Shown: piece after piece, positions 60,457 to 64,000 of the stretch
How positions within the stretch are numbered: position 1 is the first letter of the stretch
Layout of the letters: the number at the start of each line of letters is the position of its first letter
Assembly (NCBI GenBank): GCA_002964805.2
Contig: PUDQ02000001.1
Location: forward strand, 7,526,001-7,590,000
Source of the DNA: Trametes villosa
Lineage: Eukaryota; Basidiomycota; Agaricomycetes; Polyporales; Polyporaceae
Direction of reading: 5' to 3'
Length of the DNA stretch: 64,000 nucleotides
Program-made: the position numbers and the translations under genes
The notes under the pieces: generated by a model
The model's database searches: none
What the model was told of the DNA's origin: nothing
The model's input: only the letters and a program-made list of their open reading frames with translations

Positions 60457-60988
60457 CATGGGCGAGCTCGGCCCGCCTAGACACGGTTCCTGTATCGCGC
60501 ATAGACGTACTCGCTCGCTATACCATAAGTACCTGCGAAGACGACTCCAGTGTGCACACTACTCTACTATCGGGTCCAATTCACCACGAGTTCTATCAGT
60601 GTATCACTACAAATTGCATTCATTACTACAGTGGCCCTGGTGCACACGACACATAAACGTATAACGCATGTACATCCGGCGCGTACATTACGGAATCTTA
60701 GACTTAAACCGGACGAAGCGACCCATATGCGAGAGCCTACAACATATCGCGTGTGATGTGGAAAAAAAAAGGGTGGGGGAGGGGGTACCGTAACAAGAAT
60801 GAGAAGAGCATCATTGTGGGGTGAGGTCCATATACCATCCGGCGGGCCCGGGTAACGCAGCGGGGCTGGTATGCATGTCAAGGCCGGGCGGGGTCCAGGA
60901 AGCGCGAACGGTCCGAGTCCAGCGAGGGCGAGTGCGAGTGCGAACACGCCCCCGCGCGCGCTTCCGGCCTTCCTTCGGGGCTTCGCGA
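60457..60988. other. Convergent gap between AIM32 and SCH9
   Basis: About 530 bp of 3' flank for both genes, including an A-run near 60761-60769. No supported gene. Confidence 0.4.
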
Positions 60989-63897
<2,909 letters not shown>

Positions 63898-64000
63898 GAT
63901 CGACTATGTCGTGGCTGACGTTGGTGGTGACGGGGAGGGGGTAGAGTACAAGTGCTGCAGACGACGAGGAAGAGAGGAAGATGGCAGAGATGAGATAGCA

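Overview
This window comes from a filamentous basidiomycete. A white-rot member of the Agaricomycetes, probably Polyporales, is the best inference. The reasons are dense spliceosomal introns of about 35-65 bp with GT-AG (occasionally GC-AG) borders, GC-rich coding sequence, a class II manganese peroxidase with an intact Mn site, a Rim15 kinase with a C-terminal receiver domain, and Agaricomycete-type accessory families. Most boundaries below come from joining exons by eye so that phase and family sequence agree.

Layout. 0.3-7.3 kb is core housekeeping: MIX23/CID2, a GILT-type thiol reductase, Yos1 (minus) divergent from mitochondrial ribosomal protein uL22m, OST1/ribophorin I, and a small secreted protein (minus). 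7.6-25.5 kb is an accessory island. It opens with an intact Helitron Rep/helicase of about 2360 residues with a ubiquitin-protease-like tail. It continues with seven genes of unrecognised function: two F-box/nucleotidyltransferase-like paralogues, three paralogues with a shared two-domain design (C, D, E), and two minus-strand genes (A, B), of which B has a GDFVDV segment recalling the C-terminal domain of C/D/E. 25.6-33 kb returns to core genes: a BRCT protein, EFR3, and VPS52 (minus). 33.9-39 kb holds a tandem pair of flavin monooxygenases with identical internal exon lengths, including a 6-nt micro-exon. 39-44 kb has a lineage-type unknown protein (minus), the proteasome deubiquitinase RPN11 and mitochondrial ribosomal protein bS18m (minus). 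44.9-64 kb has the kinase RIM15, a UIM-containing protein, RNase P/MRP subunit RPP1, manganese peroxidase (minus), an AIM32/sucrase-ferredoxin-like protein and the AGC kinase SCH9 (minus).

How genes relate. RIM15 and SCH9 act in the same nutrient/TORC1 signalling network and lie about 10 kb apart. RPN11 acts in proteasomal deubiquitination, and the UIM protein may bind ubiquitin. Yos1, OST1, VPS52 and EFR3 are secretory/endomembrane genes but share no operon-like logic. The best candidate for an undescribed system is the 7.6-25.5 kb island, where a Helitron sits beside alternating, divergently expanded families (two NTase/F-box proteins and three to four GD-[IF]-V-x-V proteins). Whether these genes are Helitron cargo or an older accessory cluster cannot be settled from this sequence.
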